Origin: Planctomycetota bacterium
Lineage (GTDB): Bacteria > Planctomycetota > Brocadiia > SM23-32
Length of the DNA: 10,028 bases
NCBI GenBank assembly: GCA_018400625.1
Contig: JAGYMJ010000622.1
Coordinates: 1 to 10,028 of the forward strand
Reading direction: 5' to 3'
Positions 1-7,084 of the stretch are shown piece after piece. The notes below the pieces were generated by a model, which worked only from the letters and a program-made list of their open reading frames with translations, made no database searches and was not told the DNA's origin. Within the stretch, counting starts at the first letter, position 1, and each line of letters starts with the position of its first letter. The position numbers and the translations under genes were made by a program.

Positions 1-333
1 GCGAATCGGCGGACACAAAACAGGCGCAGCATTGTCGGATTGCAAAAAAAATGTTAAATTATAACCCTTTGTATAACTGGATATACGTTGGGACAGTAGT
101 GATAAAAAACAACAGTTGAATATTGGTGTCAGTCTGGTGCAAGTCGTTGTATAGCAATGGAATGCATTCGATGAAAGGTCTATATGAGTTTTTTTCGTTC
201 ATCGGCAAAAGTCCCTTTTGGACGCTACGTCGTTTCAGCCACACGGAGTCAGCCCGTGGAAACAGGGTAACGCTCCCCATCGAATGAGTCCCCCCGCGGG
301 GGGGAGATACTGAACACTATTTCGCAAAATATT
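1..333. other. Left-edge intergenic stretch with no supportable gene
   Basis: No convincing gene is visible here. From position 1 two plus-strand frames stay open to stops at 55-57 and about 114-116. Neither gives a recognisable protein, so a gene end entering from the left cannot be confirmed or excluded. The minus-strand open frame over 59-280 has low-complexity, unrecognisable content and no ribosome binding site I would trust. The only structure of note is the GC palindrome near position 297, listed separately. The stretch lies downstream of the esterase gene and probably holds the 3' end of that transcript. Confidence 0.5.
290..304. other. GC-only palindrome downstream of the esterase gene
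   Basis: Six C, GC, then seven G form a perfect 14-bp palindrome about 30 nt beyond the stop codon of the esterase gene. A second pairing is possible between CTCCCC near 273-278 and GGGGAG near 301-306. The position suits a transcript-end structure for the minus-strand operon, but no run of T follows it on the minus strand. It is therefore not a standard intrinsic terminator, and a role is inference only. Confidence 0.35.
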
Positions 334-1137
334 TCAATCTTCCATACATTCCTTGATAAAGGCAAGCATGTCTTCTTCAAAAACCATTTTCCGGTTATTT
401 TCAGGTATATTGTCGTTAATATCAACTTTCTCAACCATTGTGTGGCCTTCACCAGGGGACTCGGCGTATTGATAATTTGCTCCTGTTTCTTTTGTTTTCC
501 TGACAAAGCTTCTTGAGTTTTCAATAGCCACTGTTTTGTCGGCATCACCATGGGTAAGCCAGATAGGCGGCATATCTTTATGGATATGGTTTATTGGAGA
601 AGCATCTTTGTAAAGATCAGGTTTTTCCTCAGGAGTTCCGCCAAGAAAATTTACAACCATGCTTGACTTACGTTTAACATCAAATTCATATTGCAATTTC
701 ATATCAAGTATCGGGCAATAGGAAACTGTTCCTGTTATCTCAATAATATTGTTTTCTTCTTTCGTTGCTTTTGTGTTAAGCAGTGCGACAAGGTGCCCTC
801 CTGCTGAACCGCCTAAGAGGACACATGCGGAGGTGTCAAGCTTATAATCCGCTCCGTTATTGTTGAGCCATTTCAAAAGGTGAACAAGGTCATTGTACGC
901 AGCCGGATACTTTGCTTCCTGCCGCAAGCGATAGCTGCAAAGCACAATAGCATACCCCGTTGGCTTCAGTATTCTATTCTGGAGACGGATATAGGATTTT
1001 CGGTTTCCGTTGTGCCAGCCGCCACCGTGGACGCCAAGCACAAACTTGAAAGGTCCTTTACCCTCAGGCAGGAAAATATCAATAAGCCCGCGGTCGTCAA
1101 TTTCACCATTTGTTTGAATATTTAAAATTTTCTGCAT
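334..1137 (-). CDS. Alpha/beta hydrolase, BD-FAE-like esterase
   Basis: The 267-residue protein carries the hallmarks of carboxylesterases of the HSL/BD-FAE type. It has an oxyanion-hole HGGGW at residues 37-41, a nucleophile elbow GGSAGG with Ser111, an acid residue Asp200 in HGDADKTV, and His232 in GEGH. The family typically removes acetyl or feruloyl esters from plant or algal polysaccharides. No signal peptide is visible, so it is probably cytoplasmic. The ATG start has AAGGA about 7 nt upstream. It begins 13 nt after the stop of the neighbouring gene remnant, as if the last gene of an operon with the sialidase-like and sulfatase genes. Its codons look richer in A and T (many AAA, AAT, ATA) than those of the sulfatase, which may hint at separate acquisition. 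The fold and triad are certain; the substrate is unknown. Confidence 0.88.
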   Translation of the reverse strand: MQKILNIQTNGEIDDRGLIDIFLPEGKGPFKFVLGVHGGGWHNGNRKSYIRLQNRILKPTGYAIVLCSYRLRQEAKYPAAYNDLVHLLKWLNNNGADYKLDTSACVLLGGSAGGHLVALLNTKATKEENNIIEITGTVSYCPILDMKLQYEFDVKRKSSMVVNFLGGTPEEKPDLYKDASPINHIHKDMPPIWLTHGDADKTVAIENSRSFVRKTKETGANYQYAESPGEGHTMVEKVDINDNIPENNRKMVFEEDMLAFIKECMED

Positions 1138-1150
1138 GGCAATCCTTTAT

Positions 1151-1580
1151 TTATTTGCTGAATTTGAAAGAGTAAAAATCTGCATCCTGCATGAGTACCC
1201 GCCGCCTCACGGTTTTACCGGCAAGTGCTGATATATCCGCGCTTCCCTGCCACAATACATTGTGCTCTATTTCATTGCCATAAAGGATTTCGCTATCCGC
1301 AAGGGCGTAACCGTCAATCGCCTTGCCGCTTTCATCGCAAAGTTCAAAACGTACATATCCTATTGCGGAAGTGGAATAACTAACAACAAGCTTATCGCCT
1401 TCAAATGTAAATGGGGGGGGTAAGCATCTCTACCTACCTTGTTGCCTGGAGCATGTAATGAAAGAGGCATCTTTTCAGCGTGAATCAAAGAATAATGGTT
1501 CGGAAAGAATAGATTTAAGCTGTTTTTGCGGAGATATTCAGGAGCGCCAACCGCAAGTGTAGAATCTGCCCTCCCTGTCA
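1151..1580 (-). pseudogene. Frameshifted C-terminal remnant of a glycosidase-associated protein
   Basis: A minus-strand reading frame ending at TAA 1151-1153 is open back to about 1420. It encodes a compact beta-rich stretch containing TFEGDKLVVSYSTSA and ending DADFYSFKFSK. I recall this ending from large hypothetical or GH32-like proteins of Planctomycetes, Verrucomicrobia and Lentisphaerae; that match is from memory only. At the eight-G tract 1413-1420 the frame breaks. Upstream the sequence continues in another frame (GNKVGRDAYPP, then residues back to about 1580). There it runs into the repeat units at 1581-1726, and no start codon or N-terminal part remains. It is probably a dead gene whose 5' portion was removed when the repeats arrived. 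A sequencing slip in the G tract could explain the frameshift but not the missing N-terminus. Confidence 0.6.
1413..1420. repeat. G8 homopolymer at the remnant's frameshift
   Basis: Eight consecutive G residues lie exactly where the reading frame of the gene remnant changes. Such tracts are prone to slippage during replication and sequencing. Changing the tract length so that the frames join would connect GRDAYPP with the PFTFEGD frame. Confidence 0.7.
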
Positions 1581-1656
1581 GCAATCTCCATACCAGTGAA
1601 TCATTGCTTCCACCGGCACGGGGTCGGTGAGAGGGGCTTGGTGGTGCATCGCTTAC
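1581..1656. mobile_element. MITE-like palindromic repeat unit A1 (degenerate)
   Basis: This imperfect palindrome of about 76 bp begins GCAATCTCC and ends GCTTAC. Its core is CCACCG (1610-1615) followed by GGCACGGGGT and CGGTG. The left arm contains CCAGTGAATCATTGCTTCC. This aligns with the reverse complement of the right arm in the full-length copies at 8383 and 9861, which read CAGTGAACCACCTTGC. It is joined head to tail to unit A2. No target duplication is seen. It is likely an old, decayed relative, and the left boundary is approximate. Confidence 0.55.
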
Positions 1657-1726
1657 GTAGTGATGAATCATTGGTCCCACCGGCACGAGGTACGGTGGGG
1701 AGCAACGTGGTTCACTGAGGAGTTAC
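1657..1726. mobile_element. MITE-like palindromic repeat unit A2
   Basis: The right arm, from CGGTGGGG to TTCACTGAGGAGTTAC, closely matches the right arms of the copies at 8383-8465 and 9861-9943 (TTCACTGAGGACTTAC). The centre is CCACCG, ten bases, CGGTGG, the same hairpin with the same loop length. The left arm (GATGAATCATTGGTCCCACCG) resembles an inverted right arm, so this unit is nearly a full palindrome. Its right end lies five bases from the stop codon of the sialidase-like gene. Confidence 0.7.
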
Positions 1727-1731
1727 TTTTT

Positions 1732-3018
1732 TTATATTCCAGTGAAAATCAGGGGTTCATCGGGGTCGTCTTTTCCTTTTAAATGGCTCCAGTCTTCATC
1801 TTCCGATATGATCCCCGTCGCCTTATTGACCAACACTTTTTGTCGGGCTTTTGACGATTTGAGTTTGCCCGCATGAAGGTCCTCTTCCGTAAATGTGGCC
1901 ATCAGAATCTCTTTTTCACTGCGGCGACCGTGGTCGTAGATCACGTAAATAGTGCCGTCCGGGGCTTGTGTTCCATCCGGATAAGTGCAACCGCGCTCCT
2001 CTAACAGCAATCCGTCCGTCCAACTTTTCCCTTCATCCTCGGAGAGGAAGGCTGTGAGCCGTGAACGGTTGAATTTTAACGGCTCGCCGTTTTGATCAAG
2101 GGACTCCATCGGGCCGTTTTTTACCAGCAGGATATTGCCGGAGTTCAAACGTCTTAAGAAAAATCGGGAAGAAGTATGGGGGATGCCGGATTCCGTGACG
2201 GGAGACCAGTTCATTCCGCCGTCTTTGGAGACACTTTCCCCGATCCCGTAGCTGGTACGGAGCAGCATCCACAGGCTGCCGTCGCTCCTTTCCACCACCA
2301 TGTGTTCATTATGCGTTCTGCTGCTTTCGACTCCTAAAGCACGTCCCCGCGGCATAAGGGATTCTGAACCGTCTTTAGATGCATATACCCACGCACCTTG
2401 CCGTTCCGCGAGCCTTTCAATCTCTTCGGTTGTCATGAGAGCGAGCAGATAGGTGCGCAGGAACGCCGGCAGCATACGTTTTTCATTTTTCAGCGGGCTT
2501 TCATTATAAAGAGAGACCGGCAGCAGCCATTCACCGTTCTGAAGGACTGTTGGCTTGTTCAGCATCACACCATCGGTCAAGCGCCTGGGCGCCGACCAAT
2601 AAGGGAATTCATCGTCCGGATTGTCCGTCGTCACCGTCCAAACCCCCCACTGTCCATCATGCAAGGTATGGGCCTGGGTCCAGAACAGCCATAGACGTCC
2701 ATTGGGGTCGAGCCAGATATTGGGATCGTAGGCCCGCACATGTCCGGGGGGATCGATAACCATTTTGGCCTCGCTCCAGGATTTTCCATCGTCTTCGCTG
2801 GTCACCACCATAACATAACTGAGCGGGCTTTCTCCCTGTCCTCCTGAAAACCAAACGGCCCATAGACGGCCGGACGGGGCACGTTCTATGGACGGGATCC
2901 CCTGGAAGAGGCGCTTATCTTTTCCGTATTCGGGCCCGGGGTTGAAATTGGGTGCTATAGGTTTTCTCGCTTCTTTAAGTACGGCGGCATAAGTCAGTGA
3001 TTCATTATTTTCTCTCAT
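1732..3018 (-). CDS. Sialidase-family (BNR/Asp-box) protein
   Basis: The 428-residue product has three Asp boxes of the form S-x-D-x-G-x-x-W at residues 74-81 (SEDDGKSW), 264-271 and 326-333. These are the signature of six-bladed beta-propeller sialidases and related exo-glycosidases. Sialidase-family members of this length in PVC bacteria are commonly annotated exo-alpha-sialidase, but true sialic-acid cleavage cannot be read from sequence alone. No signal peptide is seen, suggesting a cytoplasmic enzyme acting on imported oligosaccharides. The ATG is preceded by AAGGAGAC with good spacing. It follows the sulfatase stop by 83 nt on the same strand and is probably co-transcribed. The stop codon is followed almost at once by repeat units A2 and A1, so its original downstream neighbour has been disturbed. 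Confidence 0.85.
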   Translation of the reverse strand: MRENNESLTYAAVLKEARKPIAPNFNPGPEYGKDKRLFQGIPSIERAPSGRLWAVWFSGGQGESPLSYVMVVTSEDDGKSWSEAKMVIDPPGHVRAYDPNIWLDPNGRLWLFWTQAHTLHDGQWGVWTVTTDNPDDEFPYWSAPRRLTDGVMLNKPTVLQNGEWLLPVSLYNESPLKNEKRMLPAFLRTYLLALMTTEEIERLAERQGAWVYASKDGSESLMPRGRALGVESSRTHNEHMVVERSDGSLWMLLRTSYGIGESVSKDGGMNWSPVTESGIPHTSSRFFLRRLNSGNILLVKNGPMESLDQNGEPLKFNRSRLTAFLSEDEGKSWTDGLLLEERGCTYPDGTQAPDGTIYVIYDHGRRSEKEILMATFTEEDLHAGKLKSSKARQKVLVNKATGIISEDEDWSHLKGKDDPDEPLIFTGI

Positions 3019-3101
3019 TATTGTGTCTCCTTTTTTAAGTCGATTGTTCTTAAGTTTATGGGGGGAGGGGTGGAGTTCGGGTCTGGGTCAGGGATAGATT
3101 G

Positions 3102-4613
3102 TCAGACGCCCACTTTTTCGGCCCATTCCAGAAAAAGCGTACGGAGTTCATTGACCTTTTCCGGCATCCTCGGCGCCAGATCATTTAATTCGGTGCGGTC
3201 TTTCTGCATATCATATAGTTCCCAGGGACCTTCCTTTTCCATAACCAGTTTCCATTTGCCGTTTCGGATAGCGTGGTTACCGCAGTGCGCCCAGTGGAGT
3301 ATGTCGTGCGGTGTGCGCTCCTTACCTTCAAGCACCGGAGTCAGGCTTTTGCCCTCCACAGGTATAATCGTGTTTTCATTAAAATGGGACGGGTATTCGG
3401 CTTCGGCAACATCACAGAATGTCGGCATAATATCCATCACATGCCCCACCTGATGGTTCAGTCTATTTTCCGCTATATGGCCGGGCCAGTGCGCGATAAG
3501 CGGCGTCGAAATACCGCCCTCATGCACCCAGTGCTTATGGCGCCGGAAGGGGGTATTGCTCGCATTGGACCAGCTTATTCCGTAGCTCAGATAAGAATCG
3601 ACCGTTCCGGGTTTTCCGCCCTGTCCTTCCCTGGCATCAAACCCGAGCGGCCCTCCTTCGTGGCAGGCGCCATTATCGGACAAAAACAAGATCAGTGTAT
3701 TTTCAAATACACCTTTATTTTTCAGGGCGTCAACGACCCTGCCGACGCCCTGATCCATGCGATCGACCTGTGCGGCGTAAATCGCCATTTTGCGCGCCAT
3801 AACCGCCCGTGTTCCGTCGTCAAGCTCATCCCAGTCGTAAGCTTCTTCGTCCTGTGGTGAAAGGGGCCAGGCGGGGTCAATGAGGTTGAGATCGATGAGG
3901 CGCTGATAGCGTTCACGCCTCAGTTCCGCCCAGCCGTCAAGATATCTGCGCTCATACTTTTCGATATCCTCCGGCAAAGCGTGTAAAGGCCAATGGGGGG
4001 CATTATAGGCCAGATAAAGGAAGAAAGGGTTATCCGGTGAATCATGCCCCTCGATACGTTCAACGGCATAATCGGTGAAGGCATCGGTAGCATAAAAATC
4101 TTCAGCGGGCGGTGTATAGGGTTCATTTTCGCGAGCGAATTTTCGCTTGGCGGTCAGGACTTTGGCTTTCGTGATGTCGAAATAATTCATTGCACCGCTG
4201 ATAAGGCCGTAATGGCGATCGAAACCGCGTTCCATGGGCCAATGGGGCTTATCTTCACCGACATGCCATTTACCGGACATATAAGTTGAATAGCCTGCAG
4301 CGCGCAAAACTTCGGCGAGAGTCACGCATTCCCGGTTAAGGTGTCCGAGATAGGCTTTCCCACGCTCATTTTTTTCATTATGGATCATCTTCCCCACTCC
4401 GGCCTGATGCGGATGGAGGCCGGTCAACAGGGACGCGCGGGTAGGGCAGCAGCGGGCGGCATTGTAGAAATTGGAGAACCGCATGCCGCCTTCGGCAAGC
4501 GCGTCAAGATTGGGGGTGTCTATTTCGCCACCGTAGCATCCGATATCCGAGAACCCCATATCATCGACCATAAAGAGCAGGATATTGGGGCGGGAATTTT
4601 GTTTTTTGGACAT
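3102..4613 (-). CDS. Type I (formylglycine) sulfatase, arylsulfatase family
   Basis: The 503-residue protein shows the full alkaline-phosphatase-fold sulfatase signature. Metal ligands are Asp17-Asp18 in FMVDDMG. The modification motif C-x-P-x-R spans residues 55-59 (CCPTR, Cys55 to become formylglycine) and is followed by ASLLTG. GKWHVG holds Lys115 and His117, APHWPLH holds His207, and LSDNG holds Asp313-Asn314. The C-terminal LYDMQKDRTELNDLA is also typical. It would hydrolyse sulfate esters on a polysaccharide or oligosaccharide. No signal peptide is visible at the N-terminus (MSKKQNSRPNILLF), so a cytoplasmic location is inferred. The maturation enzyme (anSME or FGE) is not in this window. 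The start lacks a recognisable Shine-Dalgarno sequence, unlike its neighbours, and lies 36 nt after the secreted-protein gene, so translation may depend on coupling. The exact sulfatase subfamily is undetermined. Confidence 0.95.
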   Translation of the reverse strand: MSKKQNSRPNILLFMVDDMGFSDIGCYGGEIDTPNLDALAEGGMRFSNFYNAARCCPTRASLLTGLHPHQAGVGKMIHNEKNERGKAYLGHLNRECVTLAEVLRAAGYSTYMSGKWHVGEDKPHWPMERGFDRHYGLISGAMNYFDITKAKVLTAKRKFARENEPYTPPAEDFYATDAFTDYAVERIEGHDSPDNPFFLYLAYNAPHWPLHALPEDIEKYERRYLDGWAELRRERYQRLIDLNLIDPAWPLSPQDEEAYDWDELDDGTRAVMARKMAIYAAQVDRMDQGVGRVVDALKNKGVFENTLILFLSDNGACHEGGPLGFDAREGQGGKPGTVDSYLSYGISWSNASNTPFRRHKHWVHEGGISTPLIAHWPGHIAENRLNHQVGHVMDIMPTFCDVAEAEYPSHFNENTIIPVEGKSLTPVLEGKERTPHDILHWAHCGNHAIRNGKWKLVMEKEGPWELYDMQKDRTELNDLAPRMPEKVNELRTLFLEWAEKVGV

Positions 4614-4649
4614 ATTATTGAATTGGGGGATCGTTTATTTAAAAGAATC

Positions 4650-5360
4650 TTACTCCGAATACGGTTTAGCATACACTTTTACATCGCTTATTCTGGCTCG
4701 CGTATAGAAATAGAAGCCGACGCGGTTCTGTTCTTCTTCAAGGACAGAACGGCCTTCTTCATATTCGTACCAGAGCTCCCCATCGACAAAGAAGCGCAGA
4801 TGCCCTTCATCATTCTCGACCACGACATGATGCATCTGATCGGCAACTATCTGGTTTTCAGTATCCTGATCATCGACCAGGGTAGAACCCGCACGAACGA
4901 TACGGTTGCGTGTGTTGTAGTATCCTCCAAACTGGAAGAAGTAGCCGGTGCGAGTGGGGCGTGCTGTTTCACTGGTTTCAATTGACTTGGAATTGATAAA
5001 GGAGCTGACATCACCTATTTCCGGCTCGACATCCATTCCGGGGATAAGCTGAATGACTTCGACATCGGTTACGGCATGGAATTCCATGCGTTGGTAGCTC
5101 AGGGGGCCGTCTTCGGGTAGAGGTACAGCCGAGACGATCGTTCCGCTCCCCCGCAGGTCGCCGTCGACAATTTCCCAGCTTCCCTCATGAATTTCCCATT
5201 TATCGCCCAATTCCTCACGTTCAAAGTCATCTTCAAATACTAATTCCCAGCCGGCATCTTCCGGCGATTCCAATAATTCTTCGGCACTAAGGTTTGCTAT
5301 CCCGACAAGCCCCACAGCCACACACACAGACACGCACAACACCATCCTCACTCTACTCAT
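4650..5360 (-). CDS. Secreted ConA-like (LamG/DUF1080-type) protein
   Basis: The 236-residue protein begins with a signal peptide: basic start MSRVRM, hydrophobic core to about residue 24, likely cleavage after Ala26 (LSA before EE). There is no clear lipobox. The mature part opens WELVFEDDFEREELGDKW and later contains FFVDGELWYEYEEG. This pattern matches concanavalin-A-like jelly-roll domains of the LamG/DUF1080 type found in PVC glycan-degradation loci. It is probably a periplasmic or extracellular carbohydrate-binding protein or a glycoside-active enzyme; no catalytic residues can be assigned. The ATG has a textbook AGGAGG site upstream, and a good promoter lies about 60 nt further up. It is the first gene of the cluster leading into the sulfatase. 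Confidence 0.75.
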   Translation of the reverse strand: MSRVRMVLCVSVCVAVGLVGIANLSAEELLESPEDAGWELVFEDDFEREELGDKWEIHEGSWEIVDGDLRGSGTIVSAVPLPEDGPLSYQRMEFHAVTDVEVIQLIPGMDVEPEIGDVSSFINSKSIETSETARPTRTGYFFQFGGYYNTRNRIVRAGSTLVDDQDTENQIVADQMHHVVVENDEGHLRFFVDGELWYEYEEGRSVLEEEQNRVGFYFYTRARISDVKVYAKPYSE

Positions 5361-5419
5361 AAGAAGCCTCCTAAAAAAGGATTAAACAACTCAAGAAGAA
5401 GTCACTTAATTATTAGTTC

Positions 5420-5448
5420 ATATTACTGAATTTTCATATATTTTGCAA
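5420..5448 (-). promoter_or_regulatory. Putative sigma70 promoter of the glycan-degradation cluster
   Basis: On the minus strand TTGCAA (5443-5448) and TAATAT (5420-5425) are separated by exactly 17 bp. A start of transcription near 5413 would leave a leader of about 50 nt before the ATG of the secreted-protein gene. The flanks are AT-rich. Four of six -35 bases and five of six -10 bases match the consensus. Confidence 0.55.
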
Positions 5449-5538
5449 ACAGATAAAATCGGGTGGAGCGGAGTCAGGCCAATAAAAATTGTTTTGGGTT
5501 TTGCTGAGTGCGCGTGAAATGAGATTATGGGAGAGAAT

Positions 5539-5578
5539 AAAAAAACGCGGCTTCCTTTCAAACAGAAAGGAAGCCGCG
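5539..5578 (-). terminator. Intrinsic terminator of gnd
   Basis: A perfect 14-bp stem (5546-5559 with 5565-5578, arm CGCGGCTTCCTTTC) and a five-base loop are followed on the minus strand by seven T residues (5539-5545 as A on the plus strand). It starts 33 nt downstream of the gnd stop codon and separates the LarA-like/gnd unit from the next promoter. Confidence 0.95.
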
Positions 5579-5610
5579 CGATTATTTACAAATTCAACGC
5601 ATTACAGGTT

Positions 5611-7026
5611 TTAGTCCAGCCATTGTGTATGGAAGACACCTTCCTTATCGATACGCTGATAAGTATGCGCGCCAAAATAGTCGCGCTGGGCCTGAATGAG
5701 GTTGGCTGAAAGCCGCTCGCGCCTGTAACTGTCATAATAAGCCAATGCTGAACTGAATGCCGGGGTCGGCAGTCCAAGCTCTACTCCGGTTTTAACCACG
5801 TGGCGCCAATCATCCTGCGCATTCTCGACAACCTCCTTAAAGTAGGGCGCACGCAAGAGGTTGGGAAGGTCCGGATCAGCATCGAATGCATCCTTGATAG
5901 GCTGCAGGAACTGGGCGCGAATAATGCATCCCTCACGCCACATCAGGGCAATCTGGCCGTAGTCCAGGTCCCACTCGTACTCCGCCGATGCTTCTTTCAG
6001 CAGGGCGAAACCCTGGGCGTAAGAACAGATTTTTGAAGCATACAAAGCGTTCTTGATCGCCTCGACAAGCTCTTTTTTGTCGCCGTCGTATTTTCCATCG
6101 GGTCCGTTGAGTTCCCTGGAAGCTTCTACACGTTCCTCTTTCTGTCCTGAAATACATCGAGCGAACACGGCTTCGGCGATAGTCGGGGCCGGAATGCCAA
6201 GGTCCAATGCCGCCTGGCTTGTCCATTTTCCCGTCCCCTTCTGGCCCGCCGTATCCAGGATAAGTTCAACTAAAGGATTACCGGTATCGGGGTCTTTTTT
6301 AGCAAAGATATCACGAGTGATCTCGATAAGGTAGCTGTCAAGATCGCCTTCATTCCATTCTGAAAAGACCTCATGCAACTCGTCGGAATTCATTCCAAGC
6401 GCATTTTTCATGATGTAATACGCCTCACAAATAAGCTGCATATCACCGTATTCAATGCCGTTATGCACCATTTTCACAAAGTGTCCGGCGCCGTCCGATC
6501 CAAGCCAATCACAGCAAGGGGAGCCGTCGGCCACTTTAGCGGCAGCGCTCTGGAGGATGTCTTTGACATGAGGCCAGGCTTCGGGGGATCCGCCGGGCAT
6601 TATACTCGGACCGTGCAGGGCGCCTTCTTCACCACCCGACACACCGGTTCCGATGTAGAGCAGCCCTTTCTCCTCAAGATTTTTTGTGCGGCGGATTGTA
6701 TCGGGGAAATGAGAATTGCCGCCGTCGATAATAATGTCGCCTTCCTCAAGATGCGGCAGGAGTTTCTCGATGAACGCATCGACCGGCCAACCGGCCTTTA
6801 CCATAAGCATAACCTTCCTGGGGCGTTTCAATGTTGAAACCAGTTCTTCAATGGAATGCGTACCGATAATATTTTTACCGGCGGCACGGTCATTCATGAA
6901 ATTATCGACTTTCTCAACAGTTCGGTTGAAGACCGATACGGTAAAACCTTTGCTTTCCATATTGAGGACGAGATTCTCGCCCATAACGGCCAGTCCAATC
7001 AATCCTATGTCAGCTTTTTCAGCCAT
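5611..7026 (-). CDS. gnd: 6-phosphogluconate dehydrogenase (decarboxylating)
   Basis: This enzyme oxidatively decarboxylates 6-phosphogluconate to ribulose 5-phosphate with NADP, in the cytoplasmic pentose phosphate pathway. The 471 residues match the long dimeric form (E. coli Gnd is 468). The dinucleotide fold shows GLAVMG at 11-16. Asn34-Arg35-Thr36 is the usual determinant for binding the NADP 2'-phosphate. The family signature IGTGVSGGEEGALHGPSIMPGG spans 125-146. The catalytic block HFVKMVHNGIEYGD contains Lys185, His188, Asn189 and Glu192, equivalent to the known Lys/Glu catalytic pair. The C-terminal tail has THTYQRID-like GAHTYQRID. The start has AAGGAG at good distance. It lies 58 nt after the LarA-like gene and ends at a strong terminator, so the two probably form one operon. 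Confidence 0.98.
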   Translation of the reverse strand: MAEKADIGLIGLAVMGENLVLNMESKGFTVSVFNRTVEKVDNFMNDRAAGKNIIGTHSIEELVSTLKRPRKVMLMVKAGWPVDAFIEKLLPHLEEGDIIIDGGNSHFPDTIRRTKNLEEKGLLYIGTGVSGGEEGALHGPSIMPGGSPEAWPHVKDILQSAAAKVADGSPCCDWLGSDGAGHFVKMVHNGIEYGDMQLICEAYYIMKNALGMNSDELHEVFSEWNEGDLDSYLIEITRDIFAKKDPDTGNPLVELILDTAGQKGTGKWTSQAALDLGIPAPTIAEAVFARCISGQKEERVEASRELNGPDGKYDGDKKELVEAIKNALYASKICSYAQGFALLKEASAEYEWDLDYGQIALMWREGCIIRAQFLQPIKDAFDADPDLPNLLRAPYFKEVVENAQDDWRHVVKTGVELGLPTPAFSSALAYYDSYRRERLSANLIQAQRDYFGAHTYQRIDKEGVFHTQWLD

Positions 7027-7084
7027 TTTGTTCTTTTTCTCCTTAATGAATTGAGTTAAAAACGATTAAACTTTTTTTACTTAA

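Noticed and set aside
1..116. Plus-strand open frames running in from the left edge
   Set aside because: Two different frames are open for short distances and neither gives recognisable protein; there is not enough sequence to choose.
59..280. A 73-codon minus-strand open frame near the left edge
   Set aside because: No recognisable family, no good ribosome binding site and unlikely composition.
1360..1686. A 108-codon minus-strand open frame as a gene
   Set aside because: It starts inside the palindromic repeats, crosses them as low-complexity sequence and ends in the wrong frame after the G8 tract. The conserved protein signal continues in another frame.
1581..1726. The tandem hairpin repeats as a CRISPR array
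   Set aside because: There are only two units, without uniform spacers, and they match dispersed elements with inverted ends elsewhere in the window.
3273..3860. Long plus-strand open frames opposite the sulfatase (also at 4341-4985 and 7544-8176)
   Set aside because: They are antisense shadows of genes with clear catalytic motifs on the minus strand and have no family resemblance themselves.
5361..5538. A riboswitch or small RNA between the secreted-protein gene and the gnd terminator
   Set aside because: Only AT-rich promoter sequence is visible; no conserved riboswitch-like structure could be recognised.
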